Shown: positions 35,086 through 44,193 of the stretch, one piece after another
How the letters are laid out: every line of letters starts with the position of its first letter
Numbering within the stretch: position 1 is the first letter of the stretch
DNA from: Polaromonas sp. 39-63-25
GTDB lineage: Bacteria > Pseudomonadota > Gammaproteobacteria > Burkholderiales > Burkholderiaceae_C
NCBI RefSeq assembly: GCF_002278925.1
Contig: NZ_NCJH01000001.1
Coordinates: 186,001-250,000 of the forward strand
Direction: 5' to 3'
DNA length: 64,000 bases
Notes under the pieces: generated by a model
The model's input: only the letters and a program-made list of their open reading frames with translations
Told to the model about the DNA's origin: nothing
Databases searched by the model: none
Program-made: the position numbers and the translations under genes

Positions 35086-35131
35086 CCAGCCCTCATCCGG
35101 CCTGCGCAAACAGCTATTGAATCAATAGCAA
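35086..35131 (+). repeat. Dispersed ~45-bp palindromic element
   Basis: CCAGCCC...CTGCGCAAACAGCTATT-N5-AATAGCAA, one of the most regular copies, with a perfect GCTATTGA/TCAATAGC palindrome. It lies in the gap between the lipoprotein and YXWGXW genes. Confidence 0.85.
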
Positions 35132-35252
35132 CTCCAGGCCTCGGACAAAGCTTTACACCTTCGCATCCGCAGCAGACGCAACTTTACGCGTCGTGCGGTA
35201 TGGCGCTGCAGGCACCCCGCCACACTCGCATCAACAACCCAAGGAGATCTTC

Positions 35253-35705
35253 ATGATCGTCAACCACTCGCTCAAAAAAATCATGCTTGCCATCGTGCTG
35301 GCCGGTGCGGCTGCTGCACCGGCCATCGCACAGGTCAGCATCAACATCAACCTGGCACCACCCCAGCCGCAGTACGAGGCCGTCCCCGTGCTTGCACCCG
35401 CGCAGGTCTGGGCACCGGGCTACTGGGCCTGGACCGGCGAGCGCCATGTCTGGGTACGCGGTCGCGCCATCCAGAAGCGCGACGGCTACCGCTGGGCGCC
35501 GGACCGCTGGGAGCAACGCGGCGACGGTTATCACCGCCAGCCGGGCACTTGGGTGCGCGATGCCAACTATGTGTACGTCAAGGATAAAAAGGACAAAAAG
35601 GACAAGTACGAGAAGTACGAGAAGTACGACAAGCGCGACAAACACAATGACAAACGGCACGGCAACGGGAACGGGAACGGCAAAGGCCACGGTAACCGTG
35701 ACTGA
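35253..35705 (+). CDS. YXWGXW-repeat exported protein with charged tail
   Basis: A 150-residue protein. The ATG at 35253 has AAGGAGA 6 bp upstream; an earlier in-frame codon lacks this. A signal peptide (1-26, ending AIA) precedes a segment with GYWAWTGERHVW and YRWAPDRWEQRGDGY, YXWGXW-type aromatic repeats, then a tail of Lys, Asp, Glu and Tyr repeats and a final Gly/Asn/His stretch. The family is exported and of unknown function; the tail could bind metal or polyanions (inference). Confidence 0.82.
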   Translation: MIVNHSLKKIMLAIVLAGAAAAPAIAQVSININLAPPQPQYEAVPVLAPAQVWAPGYWAWTGERHVWVRGRAIQKRDGYRWAPDRWEQRGDGYHRQPGTWVRDANYVYVKDKKDKKDKYEKYEKYDKRDKHNDKRHGNGNGNGKGHGNRD

Positions 35706-35730
35706 TACCTGACCCCGCTGTCATGACACA

Positions 35731-35762
35731 AAAAAAAGCTGGCACTTGTGCCAGCTTTTTTG
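35731..35762. terminator. Bidirectional terminator between YXWGXW and DUF2383 genes
   Basis: AAAAAGCTGGCAC pairs with GTGCCAGCTTTTT around a 2-base centre, with A- and T-tracts outside. It lies between two convergent genes and can end transcription from both. Confidence 0.9.
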
Positions 35763-35778
35763 TGGGTGAAACGACCGA

Positions 35779-36732
35779 TCAGGAAGCCGTCTTCAGCGCA
35801 TCACGCAGGGCCTTGACCTGGTCGTGGTTGCGCTGCACGCCCTGGGCCTGGCGCTCCACCAGGGTCCTGATCGCCGGGGGAAGATTTTCCTTGAGGGCAT
35901 TGCGGTAGCGGGCCTTTGCCGCGTCCTCGCCGCGCTCGCATTCGTCCAGCATGGCCAGATCGGTGTAACCGCTGAGCGTGCCGCGCACCGACACCCAGCC
36001 GCGATGCATGGCACCGCTGGTCGTACCGCCTTCTTCGGGCTCGCCGCCCAGCTGGCGGATCTGCCCGGACAGCTCGGCAGCCGCACCGCGGCATTCGTCG
36101 GCATGACGCCGCAGCAGGGTTTTGAGGTCCTGCGCCTTCACGTGTTCGGCGCATTCGGTGAAACCGTATTCACCGTCGCGGCAGGACTCCAGCAACTCGT
36201 TGAGCGTGTCGATCACGTCGTCGTTGTCGGCGATCTCGCCAGTCAGCGTGCGCGATGAGAGCTGGTCGTCCACCCGCGCCCAGGCGGCGCGGCTGGCCGC
36301 CTCGGCTTCGGGCCAGCTCAAGGTCGAGCGCTCTTTGCGGTTGTCCCAATGCACGGCCAGGTCGCTTTGCGCATCGTCAAACGTACCGGTGTAGTTGCTG
36401 CGCCCGTACAGGCCCAGGCGGTAGGCCGGTGCATAGTCGTCATAGCTGCGGCTTGCATCGTAGTAGGCCTCCCGGGTGTACTGCTCGCGCCAGTAGGCTT
36501 CTTCAGCGGTGGGGTTGATGGCTTCGGCCACCGCCTTGCCGCCCAGTCCGCCGGCCACCGCGCCAACAACCGCTCCGGCCGCAGCGCCCACCGGCCCGCC
36601 CAATGCGCCGACGGCCGCTCCGGCGGCAGCGCCGCCCAGGGCGGCACCCACGCCGGTACCCACCGGGTGGGCGCCCGGTGCGTCAGTGATCGGGTCCAGA
36701 TTCAGGTTCTTGTCGTGTTCGTCAAGTGACAT
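35779..36732 (-). CDS. Glycine-zipper/DUF2383 fusion protein
   Basis: A 317-residue protein. Residues about 24-68 form a glycine zipper (repeated GAALGG, GAAVGALGG, GAVAGGLGG) that should insert in or pack on a membrane. Residues about 170-312 match the PA2169/DUF2383 four-helix bundle, with DVIDTLNELLESCRDGEYGF, HADECRGAAAEL and GWVSVRGTLSG. A Tyr/Asp-rich linker joins them. The fusion is unusual in my experience of the family, where DUF2383 stands alone. A stress-related envelope role is inferred. Confidence 0.8.
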   Translation of the reverse strand: MSLDEHDKNLNLDPITDAPGAHPVGTGVGAALGGAAAGAAVGALGGPVGAAAGAVVGAVAGGLGGKAVAEAINPTAEEAYWREQYTREAYYDASRSYDDYAPAYRLGLYGRSNYTGTFDDAQSDLAVHWDNRKERSTLSWPEAEAASRAAWARVDDQLSSRTLTGEIADNDDVIDTLNELLESCRDGEYGFTECAEHVKAQDLKTLLRRHADECRGAAAELSGQIRQLGGEPEEGGTTSGAMHRGWVSVRGTLSGYTDLAMLDECERGEDAAKARYRNALKENLPPAIRTLVERQAQGVQRNHDQVKALRDALKTAS

Positions 36733-36968
36733 GGTGAAGCTCCTTCAGGGGTAATGGGATGGTCCGTTTGTGGACTGGAAACTGCGCCGGTGATGCCGGG
36801 TGTCTTGCGATCGCAGTTTTTCAGTTCAGGAGGCCATCGTGGTACGCGCTTCAGGGGCTCGCGGTCAGGCGAGGACAACCCGGCCTGTAGGAGAGGACGC
36901 CGTGCAGGGCGCCCTGCAGAAGATGCCGCGCCGCATGCGCCGGCACCAGGTTCAGTCGGACACCAGGC

Positions 36969-37697
36969 TCAGCCAGCCAGCTCGGGGTAACGCCGGAAAA
37001 TGCCTTCTTCGTTGAAGGGGATGCGTCGCTCGCTGGCGAGGTAGGCGGCCACGCGCCGGTGTTGCGCCACCCGCGCGTGCAGGCCGGCCACCAGCGGGGC
37101 TTGCTGCAGGGCGCGCCCGGTGGCCAGCGGAAAAGCGTACAACAGGCCGGCCACCAGCTGGAACAGCGACAGATCGGCGTAACTCAGGCGTGCGCCCACC
37201 AGGCAGGCGCTGCTACCGGGGTTGCGCGCCAGCACGCTTTCGAACCAGGCGAAAAATTTCGGAATGCGCTCTTCACGAAAAGCCTTGGCCCGCCGCACGG
37301 CCTCTTTTTTCTGGTCTTCGTAATACAGGCCGGTGGAGATCGGGTGATGGGTGTCGTGGGCTTCCATCACCGCGTCGGCAATCGTCAGCTGCAGCTGGTG
37401 TGTCCACAAACGCTGCAATTCATTTTTGGCCACCAGACCCAGGCGCGGGCCGAGGTAGAGCAGGATCGCCGCGGTCTGGCCGATGACGGCCTTGCCGTCC
37501 ACCAGAAAGGGCGGCGCAAACGGCGGGTGCACGACCTGCGGGCTGTCGAGGTAATGCATCATGGCGGCGACGCCCTGCCCCCGGCTTTCGGGACCGCGCG
37601 CCACGTCCACGTAGTCGGCGCCGGCCGCCTCCAGCGCCAGCCGGACAAACTCGCCGCGGCCCTGGATGGTGGGCCAGTAGTGCAACTCATAAGGCAT
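36969..37697 (-). CDS. Glutathione S-transferase-family protein
   Basis: A 242-residue GST-like protein, cytoplasmic. The thioredoxin-like N-terminal domain (about 1-85) starts YELHYWPTIQGRGEFVRLAL, with the tyrosine likely at the glutathione site, and contains PPFLVDGKAVIGQTAAIL, the cis-proline and glutathione-binding Gln-Thr. The helical C-terminal domain follows with GARLSYADLSLFQL, a typical N-capping box. The substrate is unknown. Confidence 0.88.
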   Translation of the reverse strand: MPYELHYWPTIQGRGEFVRLALEAAGADYVDVARGPESRGQGVAAMMHYLDSPQVVHPPFAPPFLVDGKAVIGQTAAILLYLGPRLGLVAKNELQRLWTHQLQLTIADAVMEAHDTHHPISTGLYYEDQKKEAVRRAKAFREERIPKFFAWFESVLARNPGSSACLVGARLSYADLSLFQLVAGLLYAFPLATGRALQQAPLVAGLHARVAQHRRVAAYLASERRIPFNEEGIFRRYPELAG

Positions 37698-37742
37698 GGA
37701 GGTCTCCTTGTATCACCAGGCATTCATGAAAAAACAGGCTTT

Positions 37743-37786
37743 AGCCCTTTACCCATGGGCGCTGGCAGCTATTCAATTCATAGCAA
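37743..37786 (+). repeat. Dispersed ~45-bp palindromic element
   Basis: AGCCCTTTACCC...GGCGCTGGCAGCTAT-N7-ATAGCAA. It begins 46 bp upstream of the GST start (minus strand) and ends 7 bp from the methyltransferase stop. Confidence 0.85.
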
Positions 37787-37793
37787 ATCACGT

Positions 37794-38972
37794 TCAATCC
37801 GCCTTCGCAGCCAGCCGCCAGAGCGAGGTGACCTCCGCCGCCCTGGCGACATGCAGGGCATCGCTGGCATCGGCGGCTTTCGGATGCTGCGGCTTCACGT
37901 CTACACGTGACAGCACCTGCAGCCCCGCCGCGGCGATCCAGTCCAACAGCTCGCTGCGCGAGCGCAGACCCAGGTGTTCGGCCAGATCCGACAGGATCAG
38001 CCAGCCTTCCCCGCCCGGCGCCAGATGCGCGGCCAGCCCCTGCAGGAAACCGCGCAACATGCGGCTCTCCGGGTCGTACACCGCATGCTCGACCGGCGAG
38101 CTGGGACGCGCCGGCACCCAGGGCGGATTGCAGACGATCAGCGGCGCGCGGCCGTCGGGAAACAGGTTGGCTTCCTGCAGCGTGATGCGCCCGGCCAGGG
38201 CCAGCCGTGCCAGGTTTTCCCGGGCGCATGTCAGCGCGCGCGGGTCCTGATCGGTCGCGATCACCTGCTGCACACCGCGGCGCGCCAGGATCGCCGCCAG
38301 CACGCCGGTGCCGGTCCCGATGTCAAAGGCCAGGCTGTTGGTGAGGGCGGCCGGCGGCAAGGGTGTCTCGGCCACCAGGCTCAGGTACTCGCCGCGCACC
38401 GGCGCAAACACGCCGTAGTGCGGGTGAATGCGCGCTCCGCCCAGCGCGGCGATCTCCACCCCTTTCTTGCGCCATTCGTGCGCGCCGATCAGGCCCAGCA
38501 GTTCGCGCAATGAGGCCACATAGCTGCCCTGCGCCGCGTCGCCCGGGCCATACGCTTCGCTGCAGGCCTGCGCGACATCCGGCGCCCGCCGCAGGCTGAT
38601 GTGATGCGCCCCATCGAACTCGAGCACCAGCATGGCCAGCGTGCGCGCACGCTGCGACTGGGCCTGGCGGTGCTGGTTGAAGGCGTCGAGCGGAGAGACC
38701 GCGGCTGCCTCAGCCCTGGCCTTGGCTTTCTTGATCTTTTTGGGCTTGTCGATGCGCCTGGCCAGGGCCTGCAGCAATTGCCGCGCATTCTGGAAATCCC
38801 CACGCCACAAAATGGCCGTGCCCTCGCTGGCCAGGCGAAACGCCGCGTCCGCGGTCAGGGTGTCGTCGGCCACCTGCACCCGTCTGGGTGGCGCCGCCCC
38901 GCTTTCGGAACGCCAGCGGGCTGAGCGGGCTTGGGCCTCCTCGACCCAATGGATGCGGGCCGGCTCGCTCAT
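37794..38972 (-). CDS. Class I SAM-dependent methyltransferase (PrmC/RlmG-like)
   Basis: A 392-residue protein. The C-terminal half (about 200-385) is a small-domain methyltransferase: motif I FDIGTGTGVLAAILARRG, an acidic ATDQDPRALTCA, and the catalytic NPPW of enzymes that methylate exocyclic or side-chain amino groups (RNA guanine/adenine or glutamine). The N-terminal ~190 residues are family-specific. I prefer the ATG at 38972; a TTG at 39053 would add 27 residues. The substrate cannot be told. Confidence 0.82.
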   Translation of the reverse strand: MSEPARIHWVEEAQARSARWRSESGAAPPRRVQVADDTLTADAAFRLASEGTAILWRGDFQNARQLLQALARRIDKPKKIKKAKARAEAAAVSPLDAFNQHRQAQSQRARTLAMLVLEFDGAHHISLRRAPDVAQACSEAYGPGDAAQGSYVASLRELLGLIGAHEWRKKGVEIAALGGARIHPHYGVFAPVRGEYLSLVAETPLPPAALTNSLAFDIGTGTGVLAAILARRGVQQVIATDQDPRALTCARENLARLALAGRITLQEANLFPDGRAPLIVCNPPWVPARPSSPVEHAVYDPESRMLRGFLQGLAAHLAPGGEGWLILSDLAEHLGLRSRSELLDWIAAAGLQVLSRVDVKPQHPKAADASDALHVARAAEVTSLWRLAAKAD

Positions 38973-39116
38973 GCGGGGGCTTTCGATGAAAGAACGGAGG
39001 TGGGGGCTTTTGCCCGGGCTGGCAAACGCAGGAAGAAAAAAGGCATCGGACAAACCCGGTCGGTGAACAGACCGCCATTATCCCGCGCTGTGCAGCAAGC
39101 ACGCCCTTACAGAGGC

Positions 39117-39713
39117 TTAGCGACTGTCCTTGCTGTCGCCGCCGGTCAGCGGCGCAAGGTCGGACGAGTAGGTGCGGTCACCGATGGCCATCTCACTGCT
39201 GTTTTGCCAGGCAGACTCAAAAGCCGCCAGCTCCTGCGCCGTCGCGCGTTCGTAGCGACGCAGGTTCGAGGCCCGCATCGCCTCGGGGCTGATGGCGTCC
39301 GGCGCGGCGGTGGCTTCGGCGCGCTGGGGATCGAAGCCCTTGAGCTCCTCGTTGACCCGCCAGTACACAGCCGGCACGCCCAGGCCATAACGGGCCAGTG
39401 CGTTTTTTCCGATGACGGCGCCCAACGCAGCCAGGTTTTTTTGCTGCCCCTGCTCGCTTTCCATGAAATCGGTGGACAAGTCCACCATCACGACGAAGCT
39501 GTGACCGCGCTTGTCGGCGCGTACGACCTTGAAGCGGTAGCTTGCACTGAGGATGCCCCGGCTTTCCATGGTGGCCTTGACCGAATCAAAAAGCATCTCG
39601 CGGCGAAACGCCATGCGTTCGTCGAGATTCATTTTGACGGGGCCAGTCTCCGGTCCCGAACCGCCTTCCTTGTGGCCCTGCGAGGAAGAGAATAAGTTTT
39701 GGAAGAACGACAT
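39117..39713 (-). CDS. Conserved hypothetical protein
   Basis: A 198-residue protein with no signal peptide or membrane helix. An Asn/Leu/Glu-rich region (MNLDERMAFRREMLFDSVK, about 28-46) precedes a compact alpha/beta part (SYRFKVVRADKRGHSFVVMV, about 57-76) and a disordered C-terminus. No domain is recognised; I believe similar proteins occur widely in Comamonadaceae. It is divergent from a small membrane protein gene across 350 bp with repeated TGTTGTCA sites. Confidence 0.7.
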   Translation of the reverse strand: MSFFQNLFSSSQGHKEGGSGPETGPVKMNLDERMAFRREMLFDSVKATMESRGILSASYRFKVVRADKRGHSFVVMVDLSTDFMESEQGQQKNLAALGAVIGKNALARYGLGVPAVYWRVNEELKGFDPQRAEATAAPDAISPEAMRASNLRRYERATAQELAAFESAWQNSSEMAIGDRTYSSDLAPLTGGDSKDSR

Positions 39714-40066
39714 GGCGTGCTGAATGTTGAATGACGTGTGCCAACCCTGTTGTCAATCTAGTTATGTTGCCTATGGTGTTGTCATGAGGGCTTTTCTGGG
39801 GGGAAGCCGCCCTTGACAACATAAGCATCGTATGCTTTTAGTTACAGCTTGTCATCTTCTGATACACGGTAATCTGACGGTACGCGGCTGTGACAAATGT
39901 CAGGAAACAGGTCCTAAGGCGTCAAAACCTGCATTTCAGTAAAACTTCTGGTTTAGCACCGCGCGTCGCCAGCCGTCGGTTTTCTCCGACATGGCAAAAA
40001 GCCTGCGCCCGATAGGTGGGGCGAGCGTCCTTGCAGATACTTGCCCATCAACTTCTGGAGGAAGCA
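39714..40066. promoter_or_regulatory. Divergent promoter region with three TGTTGTCA sites
   Basis: 353 bp between divergent genes. TGTTGTCA occurs at 39748-39755 and 39777-39784 as direct copies 29 bp apart, and as its reverse complement at 39814-39821. The spacing near three DNA turns suggests a cooperative regulator. CTGGAGGA at 40054-40061 is the ribosome-binding site of the gene to the right. No coding sequence is supported. Confidence 0.5.
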
Positions 40067-40237
40067 ATGTCTTTTGCGCTTTATATGGTCGGTTTCGCAA
40101 TTTTTATGGGTGGTCTGGTCTGGGGGGCGTTCGAAGCCGGCGTCCCCCCTGTCTACATTGGCATCGGAGCGCTCGTGATTCTGGGCATAGGCATCTTCAG
40201 CGCTGTGGGCCGCACCCGCAGCAAGGATCCCTCTTGA
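40067..40237 (+). CDS. Small two-helix membrane protein
   Basis: A 56-residue protein starting at the ATG after CTGGAGGA; a longer frame lacks a ribosome-binding site. Two hydrophobic segments (about 4-22 and 27-45) flank a short GAFEAGVPP turn, and the C-terminus is basic. No family is recognised; small hairpin membrane proteins of this type often assist a larger membrane complex (inference). Confidence 0.7.
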   Translation: MSFALYMVGFAIFMGGLVWGAFEAGVPPVYIGIGALVILGIGIFSAVGRTRSKDPS

Positions 40238-40324
40238 TGAAAAACCTGTTGGCGAATTGAGCTGGCAATGCTGGCGGGCCTTCCGCCACGGCGCCATCAC
40301 AGGGGCGCCCATCGTGCCTGTCAC

Positions 40325-40350
40325 GCCCCGCTTCGAGCGGGGCTTTTTTA
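40325..40350 (+). terminator. Rho-independent terminator
   Basis: GCCCCGCT pairs with AGCGGGGC around TCG and is followed by six T residues. It lies 87 bp after the small membrane protein gene; the 300 bp between 40238 and the OmpA-family start hold this terminator and a promoter region but no gene. Confidence 0.9.
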
Positions 40351-40535
40351 TGCCCCTGCGGGCAAGAGGCCGACACAGTCATGACGCAACAGTAGGCGCT
40401 GTCCCACAGCTTCATGCGGGCTGCACCGATACGGCACCCCCACCCACGGCCCAATGCTTGACCATCGCGGCGCCAATGGGCCGCGATGCCATCCCTCCCC
40501 TATCAACGCATCGGCTCTTGTTTGAAGGACACGCC

Positions 40536-41561
40536 ATGAAACTCACCCACATCAGAACCTTTTCTGCCGCCGCAGCCGCGCTTGCCTGCATGAGCCCGGC
40601 ATTGCTGATGGCCCAGATGGTTGACAACCCGTCAACCTACATCATGCCCAGCATCAGCGTGGTGGATCCTGATGACCGATTCAACGGCGGCAAGAATTTC
40701 AATGCGCTGGGCCTGCGCCTCGGTAAAGCGGTGTCGCCGTCATGGGACATCCAGGGGGGCGGCACGCTGGGCCGGTCGACCGAGAACGGCATCCGTTACG
40801 AGCAGGCCACACTGGGCGTCGATGCCCTGTACATGTTCAACCGCAGCAACTTCCGCCCCTTCCTGCTCGCCGGAATTGGCGCGCAGCGCGACAAACTGCC
40901 CACAGCCAGTGCCACCTCGCCTTACCTGAGCTTGGGCGCCGGCTTCCAGGTGGCCCTGTCCGAGCAGTGGTTCATGCAGGCCGACCTGCGCCGCAGCCGC
41001 GCTTACGTTCGCCACAACACCTTCGGCGCCGACCACCTCACGACCAATTCGCTGAACTTCGGCCTGAGCTACTACTTCGACAAGCCAGTGCGCACCCAGG
41101 TGGCGCAGTACACACCACCGCCGGCACCGGCGCCTGTCATGGCACCCCCGCCTCCACCGCCGGCCGCCGCGCCGGCACGCTTTGAGCGTGTGACCCTGTC
41201 GGCCACCGAACTGTTTGCCTTCGACAGCGCCCAGTTGCGCATGCCGCAGACCAAGCTCGACGAGATTGCACAGGTCCTGGGGGCCGGCCAATACAGTGGC
41301 AATGTCACCGTGACCGGCTACACCGACCGTCTGGGTTCGGACGCCTACAACCAGAAGCTGTCGCAGCAGCGCGCCGAAGCCGTGCGGAACTACCTGACCA
41401 GCAAGGGCGTGGCGGCCAATCGCCTGACAGCCGTCGGCAAGGGCGAAGCCAACCCGGTCGTCACCTGCAATGACCGCAAACGCACGGACCTGATCAATTG
41501 CCTGGCACCCAACCGCCGTGTTGAAGTCGAGGAAATCGTCATCGAGCGCCGCGTCAATTAA
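40536..41561 (+). CDS. OmpA-family outer-membrane protein
   Basis: A 341-residue porin-like protein. The ATG at 40536 has GAAGGA 8 bp upstream. A signal peptide (1-27, ending LMA) precedes an eight-strand beta-barrel (about 30-190), a Pro/Ala hinge (about 190-220) and the C-terminal OmpA peptidoglycan-binding domain (about 225-340) with VTVTGYTDRLGSDAYNQKLS and the Asp and Arg that bind diaminopimelate. ERRVN at the very end and two cysteines (VTCNDRKRTDLINC) are typical. It tethers the outer membrane to the wall. Confidence 0.93.
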   Translation: MKLTHIRTFSAAAAALACMSPALLMAQMVDNPSTYIMPSISVVDPDDRFNGGKNFNALGLRLGKAVSPSWDIQGGGTLGRSTENGIRYEQATLGVDALYMFNRSNFRPFLLAGIGAQRDKLPTASATSPYLSLGAGFQVALSEQWFMQADLRRSRAYVRHNTFGADHLTTNSLNFGLSYYFDKPVRTQVAQYTPPPAPAPVMAPPPPPPAAAPARFERVTLSATELFAFDSAQLRMPQTKLDEIAQVLGAGQYSGNVTVTGYTDRLGSDAYNQKLSQQRAEAVRNYLTSKGVAANRLTAVGKGEANPVVTCNDRKRTDLINCLAPNRRVEVEEIVIERRVN

Positions 41562-41578
41562 GCGGGCCTGACCACAGG

Positions 41579-41616
41579 AAAAGGGTTCCGGGATTCTCCC
41601 GGAGCCCTTTTTTTTG
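41579..41616 (+). terminator. Rho-independent terminator after OmpA-family gene
   Basis: AAAAGGG-TTCCGGGA pairs with TCCCGGAG-CCCTTTT around a short loop, followed by a long T-tract. It lies 17 bp after the stop and, being A-tract flanked, can also serve the convergent acyl-CoA dehydrogenase gene. Confidence 0.92.
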
Positions 41617-41630
41617 TCCCGTTGCCGTCA

Positions 41631-42800
41631 TCAGGACGGCTTGGCGCCCAGGCCCATGGCTCGGGTGATCACTTCCTTCATGATTTCGTTGGTGCCGCCG
41701 TAGATGCGCTGCACGCGTGCGTCGGCATAGGCACGGGTGATCGGGTACTCCCACATGTAGCCGTAGCCGCCGAAAAGCTGCACACACTCGTCCATCACCT
41801 TGCACTGCAGGTCCGAGCACCAGTACTTGGCCATGCTGGCCGTCGCGGTATCGAGCTTGTCATCGGCGAGCAACTCGGTGCATTTGTCCACAAACACGCG
41901 TGCCACCTGCACTTCGGTCTGCAGCTCGGCCAGGGTGTAACGCGTGTTCTGGTAACTGGCCACCGGCTGGCCGAAGACCTTGCGTTCCTTCACATAGTCG
42001 ACCGTCCAGCCGATCGCCGCCTGCGCCGCAGCGACCGCACCGATCGCGATCTGCAGCCGCTCCCAGGGCAGTTGTTCCATCAGGCAGATGAAGCCACGGT
42101 TTTCCTGGGCGGTACCACCCAGCAGGTTTTCCGCGGGAACACGCACATTGTCAAAAAACAGCTCCGAGGTGTCCTGCGCCTTCAGGCCCAGCTTCTTCAG
42201 GCGTTTGCCTACCGCAAAACCCGGCATGCCGCGCTCGACCAGCAGTAAGCTGGTGCCCTTGGCGCCGGCCGCGGGGTTGGTCTTGGCCACCACAACCACC
42301 AGGTCGGCATGCCAGCCGTTGGTGATGAAGGTCTTGCTGCCATTGAGCAGGAAGCTGCCGTCGGCCTGCTGGAGGGCCGTGGACTTGACGCCCTGCAGGT
42401 CGGAGCCGGCCGACGGCTCGCTCATGGCGATGGCGCCCACCATCTCGCCGCTGGCAAGTTTGGGCAGGTATTTTTTCTTCTGCGCCTCGGTGCCGTAATG
42501 CAGGATGTAGGGCGCCACAATCTCGCTGTGCAGGCCGTAACCGATGCCGGAAAAGCCCGCGGTGCTTAGCTCTTCCATCTGCACCACGGAATACAGCTTG
42601 TCGGCGCCAGCGCCGCCGTATTCCTCGGGCATGGTCATGCACAGGAAGCCGTTCTCCCCGGCCTTGTTCCAGACCGCGCGGTCCACATAACCCTGTTCCT
42701 CCCATAACGCGTGGAAAGGTGCAATTTCCTTGTCCATGAAGCGGCGAAAGCTGTCTCGAAAGGCCTCGTGGTCGCTGCTGAAAAGTGTGCGTTCGATCAT
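41631..42800 (-). CDS. Long-chain-type acyl-CoA dehydrogenase
   Basis: A 389-residue flavoprotein for the first step of beta-oxidation. It resembles mammalian LCAD: the catalytic glutamate is probably E247 in LPWERLQIA, not at the SCAD/MCAD position, where IYGGTNEIMKE has glycine. FAD/substrate motifs AIAMSEPSAGSDLQG (about 123-137), KTFITNGWHADL and QLFGGYGYMWEYP are present. Electrons would go to ETF. It is divergent from the thiolase gene, with which it likely forms one pathway. Confidence 0.93.
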   Translation of the reverse strand: MIERTLFSSDHEAFRDSFRRFMDKEIAPFHALWEEQGYVDRAVWNKAGENGFLCMTMPEEYGGAGADKLYSVVQMEELSTAGFSGIGYGLHSEIVAPYILHYGTEAQKKKYLPKLASGEMVGAIAMSEPSAGSDLQGVKSTALQQADGSFLLNGSKTFITNGWHADLVVVVAKTNPAAGAKGTSLLLVERGMPGFAVGKRLKKLGLKAQDTSELFFDNVRVPAENLLGGTAQENRGFICLMEQLPWERLQIAIGAVAAAQAAIGWTVDYVKERKVFGQPVASYQNTRYTLAELQTEVQVARVFVDKCTELLADDKLDTATASMAKYWCSDLQCKVMDECVQLFGGYGYMWEYPITRAYADARVQRIYGGTNEIMKEVITRAMGLGAKPS

Positions 42801-42982
42801 GGGGTCACCTGTTGGAAGAAGTCAAAGAGTAAAAAGCAGATGGAGGGCTGAGCGTGGGGGCCATATTTATGCAAAGCATTTGCTTGGTGAAATGAATATA
42901 CTCGTTCCTGCGGCTTTTCGGCGCAGAAACCGGCACCTCCCCTTGCCGGCACTGCCCTCCCCCCATTCAGCAGGAGCACCCC

Positions 42983-44188
42983 ATGACCGAAGCATTCATT
43001 TACGACGCCATCCGCACCCCCCGTGGCAAAGGCAAAAAGGACGGCAGCCTGTACGAGGTCAAGCCGGTCAACCTGCTGGCCGGTGTGCTGACCGAGCTGC
43101 AGCGCCGCAACAACTTTGACACCGCGCAAGTCGATGACGTGGTGATGGGTGTGGTCTCGCCGATTGGCGAACAGGGCTCCGTCATCGCCAAGGTGGCTGC
43201 GCTCAAAGCCGGCTGGGACTTCCGCGCCTCTGGCGTGCAGATCAACCGTTTTTGCGCCTCCGGCCTGGAAGCCGTCAACCTGGCCGCGCAGAAGGTACGT
43301 TCGGGTTGGGAAGAGCTGGTGGTGGCCGGTGGCGTCGAAAGCATGAGCCGCGTGCCCATCGGTTCGGACGGCGGCGCCTGGGCCCAGGACCCGGAGACCA
43401 ACAGTGCCACCGGTTTTGTGCCGCAAGGGGTTGGGGCCGACCTGATCGCCACGATTGAAGGTTTCAGCCGCGCCGATGTCGACGCTTTTGCGCTGGAGAG
43501 TCAGAAGCGCGCGGCCCAGGCCCGGGCGGCCGGCCATTTCGACCGCTCGGTCGTGCCGGTAAAGGACTTCCTCGACCAGACCATCCTGGCGCAGGACGAG
43601 TTCATCAAGCCGCACACCACGCTGGAAGGCCTGGCCTCGCTGCGGCCGGCTTTTGAACAGATGGGCGCCATGGGTTTCGACCAGGTCGCCCTGACCCGCT
43701 ACCCGCAGGTCGAGCGCATCCACCATGTGCACCACGCCGGCAACTCGTCGGGCATCGTGGACGGCGCAGCGGCGGTGCTGGTCGGCTCCGAAGCCGCCGG
43801 AAAAATCCATGGCCTCACGCCGCGCGCGCGTATTGTTGCGGCGGCCCTCAGCGGCGCCGACCCGACCATCATGCTGACCGGCCCCATGCCGGCGGCTCGC
43901 AAGGCGCTGGCCAAGGCCGGCTTGGGCGTAGACCAGATCGACCTGTTTGAAGTCAACGAAGCCTTTGCCGCGGTGGTGATGCGTTTCATGAAAGAGATGA
44001 AGGTGCCGCACGACAAGGTCAACGTCAACGGCGGCGCGATCGCCATGGGCCACCCGCTGGGCGCAACCGGCGCGATGATTTTGGGCACCCTGATCGACGA
44101 GCTGCACAGGCGCAAGCTGCGTTACGGCCTGGCCACGCTGTGTGTGGGCGGCGGCATGGGCATTGCAACGATTGTGGAAGCCATTTAA
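42983..44188 (+). CDS. Acetyl-CoA C-acyltransferase (thiolase)
   Basis: A 401-residue thiolase cleaving 3-ketoacyl-CoA. The acyl-binding cysteine is C91 (FCASGLEAV), the histidine lies in [15 protein letters not shown] (about 350-364) and the second cysteine in TLCVGGGMG (about 385-393). AGGAG lies 8 bp before the ATG. The FadJ-like gene follows 96 bp downstream in the same direction, so the pair would supply the FadA and FadB/J activities of one beta-oxidation complex. Confidence 0.95.
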   Translation: MTEAFIYDAIRTPRGKGKKDGSLYEVKPVNLLAGVLTELQRRNNFDTAQVDDVVMGVVSPIGEQGSVIAKVAALKAGWDFRASGVQINRFCASGLEAVNLAAQKVRSGWEELVVAGGVESMSRVPIGSDGGAWAQDPETNSATGFVPQGVGADLIATIEGFSRADVDAFALESQKRAAQARAAGHFDRSVVPVKDFLDQTILAQDEFIKPHTTLEGLASLRPAFEQMGAMGFDQVALTRYPQVERIHHVHHAGNSSGIVDGAAAVLVGSEAAGKIHGLTPRARIVAAALSGADPTIMLTGPMPAARKALAKAGLGVDQIDLFEVNEAFAAVVMRFMKEMKVPHDKVNVNGGAIAMGHPLGATGAMILGTLIDELHRRKLRYGLATLCVGGGMGIATIVEAI

Positions 44189-44193
44189 ACCCT

